A DNA stretch of 18,474 bases, taken from NCBI GenBank assembly GCA_017439615.1, contig JAFSIU010000014.1, forward strand, positions 1 to 18,474, read 5' to 3'. The notes beneath the pieces are model-generated. The model did not search any database. It was not told the origin of the DNA and saw nothing but the letters and a program-made list of their open reading frames with translations. The stretch is from Bacillota bacterium (GTDB lineage Bacteria > Bacillota > Dehalobacteriia > UBA4068). Numbering within the stretch: the stretch's first letter is position 1; the number at the start of each line of letters is the position of its first letter. The position numbers were made by a program, and so were the translations under genes. Of the stretch, positions 1 to 7,034 are shown one piece after another.

Positions 1-363
1 TGTGACCATTTCAGTAACATAGGTCAAATCGCAATAATTATAGTGACGGACAAAATGATCTACGCCGCCATCTCCGCTCCATGGAACATCTATCGTCATA
101 ACAACTGGCGGACGATTGAACCAAGGATAATTGTTCAAATAAAAACCAGCATGATAAAATATCAAAAACAAACAAAGTGATGTTATGAAAAAAATAATAA
201 ATCCCCGAAGCAGATAAGTATCCCTGACAAGGAAAAAATCACGCCATCCGCCAATGAAACACATTCTGCTTCTTTGCGCCAGCATACCGATTATCAAACC
301 TGCCAGCAAGCTGACAAAACTTATCCTCGTGAAGCTAAGCGATGTAAAAAGGCTGCTGCCCAT
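1..363 (-). CDS. YeeE/YedE-family membrane protein, 3' end cut by window edge
   Basis: The reverse strand is open from an ATG at 363 to the window edge (121 codons, no stop), preceded by the RBS AAGGAG. The N-terminus has a hydrophobic segment at about residues 14-30. The stretch AQRSRMCFIGGWRDFFLVRD follows (about 31-50), then a second hydrophobic segment at about 57-80. The AQRSRxC...RDxxLxRDTYLL pattern is typical of the YeeE/YedE family, whose members include thiosulfate transporters and proteins linked to selenium metabolism. The conserved cysteine sits in that motif. The residues after about 85 (polar, with VDHFVRHYNYCD) are not a part of the family I recognise. The gene lies in line with the upstream aldehyde oxidoreductase operon but behind a strong hairpin terminator, so it may depend on readthrough or its own promoter. 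Substrate is unknown. Confidence 0.65.
   Translation of the reverse strand, partial: MGSSLFTSLSFTRISFVSLLAGLIIGMLAQRSRMCFIGGWRDFFLVRDTYLLRGFIIFFITSLCLFLIFYHAGFYLNNYPWFNRPPVVMTIDVPWSGDGGVDHFVRHYNYCDLTYVTEMVT
44..61 (+). repeat. 18-nt exact repeat, copy 1
   Basis: TGACGGACAAAATGATCT occurs here, inside the YeeE/YedE-type gene, and again unchanged at 3256-3273, upstream of the ferredoxin operon. Confidence 0.6.
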
Positions 364-396
364 AATTTACTCCTTGATAAAATGGTCTCAGGAGAC

Positions 397-436
397 AAAA
401 AAAGTTAAGACGGCGGCGGTAAGCCGCCGCCGTCTT
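397..436 (-). terminator. Rho-independent terminator after the oxidoreductase gene
   Basis: A perfect 13-bp GC-rich stem (arms 407-419 and 424-436, 4-nt loop) is followed on the minus strand by seven T (complement of A397-403). It lies 36 bp past the oxidoreductase stop and about 30 bp before the next start, so it should separate the two genes or attenuate the downstream one. Confidence 0.9.
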
Positions 437-472
437 GCAAGAACTTTTTAAGAAATCTCTTTCAAAGAAATC

Positions 473-2332
473 TTATTTAGGGAGATAAGGAATGAGGTCT
501 TCAAGACCGAGTTCCTGGAGCTTACCTTTGGTAGGAATACCGGTTTCGGGATCCCAACCCATTTCGGTGTAGTAGTTCTTTCTGGTTTCTTTGAACTTAT
601 CTTCGGGAAGGAGAGCACCCTTCTTGGGACCCCACTGATAGGGATCGTTGAAGGTTCTCCAGGGCAGAGTATCATCTTCTACGGTGAAACCTTCGCGGAG
701 GTTGAATACCTTTTCGATGTTACGTGCTCTGGAAGCGATGTAGTTCATCTGATCCAAAGTGTAGGAAGTACCCATGATGAAGTTGAGGATATCGGTTTCG
801 CCCTGTGCACCGTAAGCGGTGGAGAAGGAGCAGAATACACCCATGTCACGGATCATCATGTTGTTCATTGCAGCAGGGGTAACACCGTTGATGTGGCAAG
901 CGCCACGATGGCCAACTGCATAACCCATTTCCAAGCCGTTGTAACCGGTGGCAGCTTCCTGACCATGAACGTTGTGAGCTGCGAAGGAATGGTTCTTGGA
1001 GTCCATAGCATATTTAACAGAATCGGTCTTGCGTTCAGCGTCGATCTTCAATGCTGCATAGGTGGAACCACGACGGAACCAGTCATAGATAGGATTGGTG
1101 TGGTTGGAAACGAGAGCGTCCATGAATTTCATGATTTCAACGCCATTGCTCCATTCGAGCTTAATGCCGTCGATGTCTTTGGAGGTGATAACGCCGTTTT
1201 CATAAGCTTCGAGAGCATAACCGACGAGACCGCCAAGACCGATGAGGTCGAAGCCATAACCTTCGAGTTTTTCCATGATAGCTGCGAATTCGCCCATATC
1301 GTCGAGCAGCCAGTTTGCACCGTTCATTGCGGATTCATATTCAGGACCTTCAGCAATAGCACCGGCATGTTCACCCTGACGGATGACACCGATCTTCATG
1401 CATCTCCAGGGGCAACCATAGCAGGAGCGATGACGGATCCAGAATTCGGAGTGGATAACGCCGATACCGATCTTATCATCATAGGGGTTCATACCTTCTC
1501 TGTGGTTACGGCAGGAGGTAACGCTCATGTTGGATCTCTGAGTGAGACCGGAGCCTGTGCCCCAACGACGACGGACGTCAGCATTGGAGGAAGCCATGAT
1601 GGTGTTGTGATAGAATTTGATCTTGTCCAAGAGTTCTTCTTTGTTTGCTACGGGAACGGGCATAGTACCATTGACGATAACGCCTTTGAGCTTCTTGGAA
1701 GCCATAACAGCACCCGTGCCGCCACGACCGTTTGCACGACCGGTTTCGCTCATTACGCAAGCAAAGCGAACGCCGTTTTCAGCAGCGGGACCAACGCAGC
1801 AGTTTTTGTACATGGGGCCATATTCGTTCTGGATGGTTTCTTCGAATTCATGAGTGCTCATGCCCCAGTATTTGGAACCGTCGAGCAATTCAACTTCGCC
1901 ATTGTTGACATAGAGAACTTTGGGGGTTGCGGAAGCACCGGTAACATAGATGCCGTCGAAACCAGCCATTTTCAAGGTAGGACCGAATTTACCGCCGGCA
2001 GCAGACCAAGCAACGGTAGCACCGTTTTCGCCGTAAGGAGAGTTCTTAGCCTGAGTCATAGCAGATTTGCAGATGGTGTTGTAGCGGGAGCCGCCGCCAG
2101 GAATGGGGATACCGCCCAGAGGACCGGGGAGAATCATGAATACGTTTTCAGGACCCATGGGATCGATACCGGGTTTGTCCTTCAAAGCTTCCCAGAGAAG
2201 TTTGGAACCGAGAGCATGTCCGCCAATGTAATCGGAAACATACTGCATATGTCTATCAGTGATTTCGACTTTGCCTGTGGTCATATCGACTTCGATCAAT
2301 TTGCCCCAGTAGCCGCCAATTTGAGTTGTCAT
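473..2332 (-). CDS. Tungsten-type aldehyde:ferredoxin oxidoreductase family protein
   Basis: A 619-residue protein, the usual length for the aldehyde ferredoxin oxidoreductase (AOR) family, which oxidises aldehydes or related substrates with a tungsto-bispterin cofactor and passes electrons to ferredoxin. The N-terminal domain has the family opening (GGYWGKLIEVDMTTGKV), and RGGTGAVMASKKLK lies at about 203-216. The [4Fe-4S] ligands are visible as C304-x2-C307-x3-C311 plus C501 late in the protein. EGPEYES (about 328-334), a GFDLIGLGG segment and HRGACH (about 475-480) match cofactor-binding regions. There is no signal peptide. An AAAGGAGGT ribosome site precedes the ATG. It is 30 bp downstream of a Tat-signal ferredoxin gene and surely co-transcribed. 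The physiological substrate cannot be told from sequence; molybdenum instead of tungsten is possible. Confidence 0.93.
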   Translation of the reverse strand: MTTQIGGYWGKLIEVDMTTGKVEITDRHMQYVSDYIGGHALGSKLLWEALKDKPGIDPMGPENVFMILPGPLGGIPIPGGGSRYNTICKSAMTQAKNSPYGENGATVAWSAAGGKFGPTLKMAGFDGIYVTGASATPKVLYVNNGEVELLDGSKYWGMSTHEFEETIQNEYGPMYKNCCVGPAAENGVRFACVMSETGRANGRGGTGAVMASKKLKGVIVNGTMPVPVANKEELLDKIKFYHNTIMASSNADVRRRWGTGSGLTQRSNMSVTSCRNHREGMNPYDDKIGIGVIHSEFWIRHRSCYGCPWRCMKIGVIRQGEHAGAIAEGPEYESAMNGANWLLDDMGEFAAIMEKLEGYGFDLIGLGGLVGYALEAYENGVITSKDIDGIKLEWSNGVEIMKFMDALVSNHTNPIYDWFRRGSTYAALKIDAERKTDSVKYAMDSKNHSFAAHNVHGQEAATGYNGLEMGYAVGHRGACHINGVTPAAMNNMMIRDMGVFCSFSTAYGAQGETDILNFIMGTSYTLDQMNYIASRARNIEKVFNLREGFTVEDDTLPWRTFNDPYQWGPKKGALLPEDKFKETRKNYYTEMGWDPETGIPTKGKLQELGLEDLIPYLPK

Positions 2333-2362
2333 AATAAATTACCTCCTTTAATCCAATTCTGA

Positions 2363-3145
2363 TTACTTGCAGCCATAGAGCAAGTTCCAGACCTGCTGTG
2401 CAAGTTCTTTTTCGTTGAGTGCCCAGTACTGACCGGGGCAGCCGCCCTTGTGGTTGGAAAGTCTCAAGCAGTTTTCAGGGCAAGCGGTGACGCATTCGGG
2501 ATTGCCATCGCAAAGGTCGCACATACCAACAACGCCGAGTTCATCATGAGCGCGGAGGCAGCCGGTACGGCCTTTTCTGTCGCCCCAGCCATTACCGGTG
2601 GGATCCCAAACGGTAGTAGCGCAAGCTTCGATGCAGAGGCCGCAACCAGTGCACTTGTCATGGTCGATGAGGAGAGCGCCGGTAACTTCGTCCTTGGAGA
2701 TAGCCTGTACTTTGTCAGGGCAGGAAGCCATGCAGGGAGAGTCGGAGCAGTGCATGCAGAGGACCGGGATGTCAACCATACCGCCCTTGATGTCAATGCC
2801 GTAAACCTGGATGTTGGATTTGTTGAGATCCAATTCGCCATAGTGGGAGAGTGCGCAGTAAGCCATGCAGATGTTGCAGCCTACGCAATCCTGGTACTGA
2901 GGCATAATGAACATGGGAGAGGTAACCATGTTTTTGGTTTCGGTAGGAACGGTATCAGCGGGAACAGTTACGGTAACTTTTTCAGTAACGGTAACGGTCT
3001 TAACAGTGGTTTCACCGCAGCCTGCGAGAGCAAGAGCGCCACCTGCTACGAGAGCGCCTTTGAGGAAGCTACGACGGGACATATTAGCAAAAGGTAAAGC
3101 TTTGTTCTGAACGGTTTCCAGAACTTTATTGGACATATCAGTCAT
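2363..3145 (-). CDS. Tat-exported four-cluster ferredoxin (DmsB/HybA-like), predicted lipoprotein
   Basis: A 260-residue iron-sulfur electron-transfer subunit, probably the redox partner of the adjacent AOR-family enzyme. The N-terminus carries a twin-arginine motif SRRSFLKG (23-30), a hydrophobic stretch and a lipobox-like LAGC ending at C43, so export by Tat and lipid attachment are predicted. A Thr/Val-rich linker (about 46-70) follows. Sixteen cysteines then form four [4Fe-4S] sites: C87/C90/C93/C97, C130/C133/C138/C142, C165/C168/C171/C175 and C209/C212/C218/C222. This is the layout of DmsB/HybA/NrfC-type subunits. The ATG at 3145 follows a GGGGG ribosome site. The oddity is that this subunit appears exported while the catalytic subunit has no signal of its own; co-export as a folded pair is one explanation. 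Confidence 0.92.
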   Translation of the reverse strand: MTDMSNKVLETVQNKALPFANMSRRSFLKGALVAGGALALAGCGETTVKTVTVTEKVTVTVPADTVPTETKNMVTSPMFIMPQYQDCVGCNICMAYCALSHYGELDLNKSNIQVYGIDIKGGMVDIPVLCMHCSDSPCMASCPDKVQAISKDEVTGALLIDHDKCTGCGLCIEACATTVWDPTGNGWGDRKGRTGCLRAHDELGVVGMCDLCDGNPECVTACPENCLRLSNHKGGCPGQYWALNEKELAQQVWNLLYGCK

Positions 3146-3191
3146 TAGGGAAATCCCCCTTTCTCAAATTTCAAAATTTCGTGTTAAAAAT

Positions 3192-3200
3192 ATTATATCA
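3192..3200 (-). promoter_or_regulatory. Extended -10 promoter of the ferredoxin-oxidoreductase operon
   Basis: On the minus strand the sequence reads TGATATAAT, an extended -10 element (TGnTATAAT), 47 bp upstream of the ferredoxin start. The -35 position 17 bp further up (CTGTTC) is poor, which suggests that an activator helps or that the extended -10 suffices. Confidence 0.5.
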
Positions 3201-3217
3201 TCTTGGTGCCCGAGGAA

Positions 3218-3229
3218 CAGAGCCCTCTG
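3218..3229. promoter_or_regulatory. Short GC-rich dyad at the -35 region
   Basis: CAGAG-CC-CTCTG, with 5-bp arms, overlaps the place where the -35 box of the ferredoxin operon should be. It lies inside an unusually GC-rich patch (about 3205-3255) in an otherwise AT-rich spacer. It is a candidate regulator site; no family can be assigned. Confidence 0.3.
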
Positions 3230-3255
3230 CCCGACAAATCACTACCGGCCCGCAT

Positions 3256-3273
3256 TGACGGACAAAATGATCT
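3256..3273 (+). repeat. 18-nt exact repeat, copy 2
   Basis: Second exact copy of TGACGGACAAAATGATCT, in the noncoding region about 60 bp upstream of the predicted -10 of the ferredoxin operon. Confidence 0.6.
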
Positions 3274-3671
3274 GCCAACAATATAATCAAAATGTGCAGA
3301 TTTTCTTCAAATCCTCCACCTTTCCCAAAACTTGCGTTTGCCCTGCTAAAATTCAATATTGACAAATTATGAGCAGACGCAGATATTTTAACCTTGTTTA
3401 TCTTAGCACCAAAATCAACAAAAGTCAAGCATACAGTTGTTGGAAAAATACCTTCAAATACCATACTTTATATTGCCAATAGTAATATATCATTTCGTGA
3501 CGAGAAAAATTTTCCGTACTTTATAGTGGAAACTTGTTTAATACAAGCGATATTTATACATTGTTCTTTTATAAAAACAATTTGTTTTTCTTTGCAAAAT
3601 AAAATTTTTTAAATACATTTTTAATACAATTTTGCCGCATATTACCATTTTTTAAGCTAATTATTATATAG
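3274..3671. other. AT-rich noncoding spacer
   Basis: About 400 bp of very AT-rich DNA between the ferredoxin operon and the glnS terminator. The open frames here are short, lack ribosome sites, and resemble nothing I know. I see no tRNA, no stable GC-rich structure and no riboswitch that I recognise. Confidence 0.6.
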
Positions 3672-3714
3672 AAAAAACGGCAAAAATCTCTTTTTGATGA
3701 GATTTTTGCCGTTT
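3672..3714 (-). terminator. Rho-independent terminator of glnS
   Basis: A 16-bp perfect stem (arms 3675-3690 and 3699-3714, 8-nt loop) is followed on the minus strand by a run of T. It lies 17 bp past the glnS stop. Confidence 0.9.
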
Positions 3715-3730
3715 GCGGATGAAAATCTTG

Positions 3731-5395
3731 TTATTTTTGTTTTTTTGCCCAACTGTCGCGGAGAGCAACAGTGCGGTTGAAAATCAGTTTTTCGGGGGTG
3801 GAATCCAGATCGGGAGTGAAATAGCCGATACGCATAAACTGATAGGGCTTGCCGACTTCGGCATCCTTCAGGCAGGGCTCCAATTTGGCAGTAACAGTTA
3901 CCAACGAATCGGGATTGATGAAATCTGTGAAATCCTGACCTTCCTCTGTTTCATCGGGGTTTTCCTTGGCGAACAATCTGTCATAAAGACGGATCTCAGC
4001 ATCGACTGCGGTATTTGCTTCAACCCATTGAATAGTTCCCTTGACCTTGCGATCGGCAGCGGGAGAACCGCTCTTGGTATCGGCATCATAGGAGCAAAGC
4101 AGACGGATGATATTGCCTTCGGCATCCTTTTCAACTTCATCGCAGCGGATGATATATGCACCCTTCAGGCGAACTTCATTGCCGGGATAGAGGCGATGGA
4201 AGCCCTTGACAGGCTCTTCCATAAAATCATCGGCATCAATGAAAAGCTCGCGGGAGAAAATGATTTCTCTCTTGCCGGCATTTTCATCCTCGGGATTATT
4301 TTCTACAGGCAATGCTTCGGTAACACCTTCGGGATAATTGGTCAGAGTTACGCGCAGGGGCTTCATAACAGCCATCACACGATCGGCTTTTTTGTTCAGG
4401 TCATCTCTGATGCAGGATTCGAGCATCTCGACACCGACCATGCTGTCAGCCTTGGCAACACCGATATCACGGCAGAATTTGCGGATGGCAGCGGGAGTAT
4501 AGCCGCGGCGGCGCATACCGGCAAGGGTAGGCATTCTGGGATCATCCCAACCGCTGACTATTCCCTTCTCTACCAGCTGACGCAGCTTGCGCTTGCTCAT
4601 AACGGTGTAAGAAAGATTCAGTCTGGCGAATTCGATCTGGCGGGGCTTGTGCGGAACGGAGCAATTGTTGATGACCCATTCATAAAGCGGACGATGTGCT
4701 TCATATTCCAAGGAGCAAAGAGAATGAGTGATACCCTCCAGGGCATCCTGAATGGGATGTGCGAAATCATACATAGGATAAATGCACCATTTGTTGCCCT
4801 GACGGTGATGCTCGGCAAAGCGGATGCGATAGAGTGCAGGATCACGCATGTTCCAGTTGCCCGATGCGAGATCGATCTTGGCGCGCAGAGTCATAGCGCC
4901 CTCGGGGAACTCACCTGCTCTCATTCTCTGGAACAGATCAAGACTTTCCTCGATAGGACGATCACGATAGGGGCTTTGAGCGGGGGTGTTATAATCACCG
5001 CGCATAGCCTTCATTTCCTCAGGGGAAAGCTCGCAGACATAAGCCAAGCCTTTTTTGATAAGCTCAATGGCATATTCATAGGTCTGTTCAAAATAATCGG
5101 AGCCGAAGAAAAGTCTGTCACCCCAATCGAAGCCCAGCCAGTGAATGTCATCCTGAATTGCCTCAACATATTCATTATCCTCTTTGACAGGATTGGTATC
5201 GTCAAAGCGCAGATTGCAAAGTCCGTCAAATTCGAGAGCTGTTCCGAAATCGACACACATTGCCTTGGCATGACCTATATGCAAATAGCCGTTGGGTTCG
5301 GGTGGGAAACGGGTGTGGACCTTGTCATCCACCTTGCCCATACGCAAATCTTCTTCAATGAAATCATTGATAAAATGATGCTGCCTTTCTTCCAT
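3731..5395 (-). CDS. glnS: Glutaminyl-tRNA synthetase
   Basis: A 554-residue class I aminoacyl-tRNA synthetase that charges tRNA-Gln directly with glutamine in the cytoplasm. The HIGH signature is in PPEPNGYLHIGHAK (31-44, HIGH 39-42), and the KMSKS-equivalent is VMSKR (265-269). The length fits bacterial GlnRS (about 550). NLRFDDTNP and the C-terminal beta-barrel anticodon-binding region (GFHRLYPGNEVRLKGAYII) are typical. I chose the ATG at 5395 because a perfect GGAGGT lies 7 nt before it. An in-frame ATG at 5416 sits about 4 nt from the predicted transcription start and has no ribosome site. Direct GlnRS is less common in Firmicutes than the GatCAB route, so the gene may have been acquired. 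It has its own promoter and terminator. Confidence 0.96.
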   Translation of the reverse strand: MEERQHHFINDFIEEDLRMGKVDDKVHTRFPPEPNGYLHIGHAKAMCVDFGTALEFDGLCNLRFDDTNPVKEDNEYVEAIQDDIHWLGFDWGDRLFFGSDYFEQTYEYAIELIKKGLAYVCELSPEEMKAMRGDYNTPAQSPYRDRPIEESLDLFQRMRAGEFPEGAMTLRAKIDLASGNWNMRDPALYRIRFAEHHRQGNKWCIYPMYDFAHPIQDALEGITHSLCSLEYEAHRPLYEWVINNCSVPHKPRQIEFARLNLSYTVMSKRKLRQLVEKGIVSGWDDPRMPTLAGMRRRGYTPAAIRKFCRDIGVAKADSMVGVEMLESCIRDDLNKKADRVMAVMKPLRVTLTNYPEGVTEALPVENNPEDENAGKREIIFSRELFIDADDFMEEPVKGFHRLYPGNEVRLKGAYIIRCDEVEKDAEGNIIRLLCSYDADTKSGSPAADRKVKGTIQWVEANTAVDAEIRLYDRLFAKENPDETEEGQDFTDFINPDSLVTVTAKLEPCLKDAEVGKPYQFMRIGYFTPDLDSTPEKLIFNRTVALRDSWAKKQK

Positions 5396-5402
5396 AATGC
5401 AG

Positions 5403-5408
5403 ACCTCC
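5403..5408 (-). promoter_or_regulatory. Ribosome binding site that sets the glnS start
   Basis: GGAGGT on the minus strand, 7 nt before the ATG at 5395. It lies inside the longer open frame that begins at 5416, and so argues for the shorter protein. Confidence 0.85.
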
Positions 5409-5427
5409 GTAAACATTGTTAGAATAT

Positions 5428-5457
5428 ATTTTATCCTTTTTCATATGCAATAGTCAA
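5428..5457 (-). promoter_or_regulatory. glnS promoter
   Basis: TTGACT (5457-5452), 18-bp spacer, TAAAAT (5433-5428) on the minus strand. The predicted start lies near 5420, giving a leader of about 25 nt to the ATG at 5395. Confidence 0.75.
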
Positions 5458-5471
5458 GCCATAGCCATGCT

Positions 5472-5987
5472 TTATTGCTCTTTTTTGGCAAAATTCTTCT
5501 TTTCAAGCTCCAGCAGAAAACTTTTGATGGACAAACCTCCGCCATATCCGACCAGACTGCCGTCCGCTCCGATCACTCTGTGGCAGGGTACTACTATCAG
5601 CCAGGGATTCTTATTGTTCGCCATACCGACTGCCCTTGCCGCTTTGGGATCGCCGATACGTTTGGCTATCTCACCATAGGAAACTGTTTCGCCATAAGGA
5701 ATTTTATAAAGCTCCTGCCAGACACGCTGTTGAAAATCTGTGCCCTGCGGCAAAAGCGGTAAATCAAAAGCCTGCCTTTTGCCTGCGAAATATTCCTCCA
5801 ATTGCCTATGCGTCTCCGCTATCAATGGAGTTTCTTCCTTTATAATAGTAATTTCCGTCTCAGGCATAAGCTTCAGCTCGCCTGTCAGCCAGATGCCGCG
5901 CAGCTTGCCTTTCTGCTCGGCAATGGTCAGCTTGCCAATGGGAGACTCATAAGCAAAAATCTTCAATATTATATTATCCATGCTCAT
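5472..5987 (-). CDS. ogt: Methylated-DNA--[protein]-cysteine S-methyltransferase
   Basis: A 171-residue suicide DNA-repair protein that moves the methyl group from O6-methylguanine to its own cysteine. The active-site motif PCHRV is at 134-138 (C135), followed by GxxGxLxGYGGG. A helix-turn-helix DNA-binding region (about 86-120: FQQRVW...IPYGETVSYGEIAKRIG, then ARAVG with the arginine finger) is intact. The N-terminal RNase H-like domain is present (about 1-80). The start overlaps the stop of the upstream radical SAM gene as ATGA, so the two genes are translationally coupled. GGAAGGG lies 5 nt before the ATG. No Ada-type metal-binding N-terminal domain is present, so this is the Ogt/MGMT form. 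Confidence 0.95.
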   Translation of the reverse strand: MSMDNIILKIFAYESPIGKLTIAEQKGKLRGIWLTGELKLMPETEITIIKEETPLIAETHRQLEEYFAGKRQAFDLPLLPQGTDFQQRVWQELYKIPYGETVSYGEIAKRIGDPKAARAVGMANNKNPWLIVVPCHRVIGADGSLVGYGGGLSIKSFLLELEKKNFAKKEQ

Positions 5988-6880
5988 TCAATCCCTTCCA
6001 GACCGAAATGCGGTGTATATGCCGTGCCAATACTGCTCCTGTCCTGCATATACCCTCTGTCCAAACCAAGTCTCAAAGCCTCTTTGACCACCTTGTTATA
6101 TTCATAGCTCGTCAGCTTGCGGGAAAGCTCAGGAAAATCGCCATGCAGAAAGTCGGGAGTATATTGACTCATCAGACTCAGGAGAAACTCGCCCCGAGGC
6201 AATTCATCGGCCAAAAGCTGTAAAACACTGATGGAATCGCCGCTGTGATTGGGCAGCACAAGATGCCTGATAACTGTCCCTTTTTGCAAAATTCCTTCAT
6301 TGTTGAATATTGGAGAGCCTGTTTGTCTCAGCATTTCCTTTATGGCAGGCAAAGCGATGTCCGCATAATCCGCTGCCGCAGAATATTTGGCAGACAGCTC
6401 AGATGAAAAATATTTAAAATCAGGAAGATAAATATCGATATATCCATCCAGCATAGTCAGAGTTTCTAGGCTTTCATAGCCGCTGCTGTTATAGACTATT
6501 GGGATATGCAGCTTTTCTCCCGCCTGATTAAGAGCATCGATTATCAATGGCACATAAGGAGTTCCGCTGACAAGGTTTATATTATGCGCGCCTTCTTTTT
6601 GCAGGCGCAAAAAAATTTTTGAAAGTTCTGCAGCAGAAATCTCTTTGCCGAAAATACTATGACTTACTTCATAATTCTGACAAAAACAGCAGCGCAGATT
6701 GCAGCCGGAAAAGAAAACAGTGCCGCTGCCTTTTGTACCGGAAATGCAAGGCTCCTCACCGAAATGCAAAGCAGCCCTCGCTGCTTTCAGCTGCGAGGGA
6801 GCACCGCAAAAGCCTTTTTTATCTATCCTGTTTGCAGCACAGCTCCTGGGACAAAGTCTGCACTCATCAAAACTATACAT
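5984..6880 (-). CDS. Radical SAM protein, PflX type (COG1313-like)
   Basis: A 298-residue radical SAM protein related to pyruvate formate-lyase-activating enzymes. The N-terminus has a cysteine-rich section (C7-x2-C10-x3-C14, then C25) before the radical SAM cluster motif C60-x3-C64-x2-C67 (CNLRCCFC). GTVFFSGCNLRCCFCQN is the family signature. The role of this branch is not established; in general the family uses S-adenosylmethionine and a [4Fe-4S] cluster to make radicals. The ATG at 6880 is preceded by AAGGAG at 7-nt spacing. An ATG 12 codons upstream would begin inside the predicted promoter region and has no ribosome site. The gene overlaps ogt by 4 bp and leads that operon. Confidence 0.88.
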   Translation of the reverse strand: MYSFDECRLCPRSCAANRIDKKGFCGAPSQLKAARAALHFGEEPCISGTKGSGTVFFSGCNLRCCFCQNYEVSHSIFGKEISAAELSKIFLRLQKEGAHNINLVSGTPYVPLIIDALNQAGEKLHIPIVYNSSGYESLETLTMLDGYIDIYLPDFKYFSSELSAKYSAAADYADIALPAIKEMLRQTGSPIFNNEGILQKGTVIRHLVLPNHSGDSISVLQLLADELPRGEFLLSLMSQYTPDFLHGDFPELSRKLTSYEYNKVVKEALRLGLDRGYMQDRSSIGTAYTPHFGLEGIE

Positions 6881-6902
6881 ATCAAATCTCCTTGTTTCTT
6901 CT

Positions 6903-6931
6903 ATTATAAATAACAACTTTAGTTATGAAAA
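6903..6931 (-). promoter_or_regulatory. Promoter of the radical SAM-ogt operon
   Basis: TTTTCA (6931-6926), 17-bp spacer, TATAAT (6908-6903) on the minus strand, placing transcription start about 15-20 nt before the ATG at 6880. Confidence 0.6.
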
Positions 6932-6955
6932 GAAATTTTTAAAAAATATTAGTAT

Positions 6956-6980
6956 TTAGTCATTATTGTTAATTGACTAA
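6956..6980. promoter_or_regulatory. Operator-like dyad over the -35 box of the tandem-gene operon
   Basis: Perfect inverted repeat TTAGTCA-N11-TGACTAA. Its right arm overlaps the -35 hexamer (6973-6978). A regulator bound here would be expected to block polymerase. The binding protein is unknown. Confidence 0.5.
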
Positions 6981-7001
6981 CTATTATTTTTCTGCTAAGA
7001 T
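6973..7001 (+). promoter_or_regulatory. Promoter of the Crp-like tandem operon
   Basis: TTGACT (6973-6978), 17-bp spacer, TAAGAT (6996-7001), near consensus. Transcription should start near 7008, about 27 nt before the first ATG, which has the strong ribosome site AAGGAGG. Confidence 0.8.
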
Positions 7002-7034
7002 GATTCTGTACCTAAATAAAAGGAGGAATACATA

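Noticed and set aside
893..2362. Long plus-strand open frame (489 codons) opposite the AOR-family gene
   Set aside because: It is the antisense shadow of a clearly conserved gene, has no ribosome site, and its translation resembles no protein I know.
3146..3300. Molybdenum/tungsten cofactor riboswitch before the AOR operon
   Set aside because: The GC-rich patch lies upstream of the predicted -10, so it would not be in the transcript, and I could not fold the conserved Moco motif from it.
3198..3464. Minus-strand open frame of 88 codons upstream of the ferredoxin gene
   Set aside because: It overlaps the predicted promoter, has no good ribosome site and no recognisable product. Its DHFVR stretch arises only from the 18-nt repeat.
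3394..3612. Plus-strand 72-codon open frame in the AT-rich spacer
   Set aside because: TTG start without ribosome site, biased AT-rich composition, no family features.
3713..5422. Long plus-strand open frame (569 codons) opposite glnS
   Set aside because: Antisense shadow of glnS. The biased codon use of the real gene leaves this frame open; the product resembles nothing.
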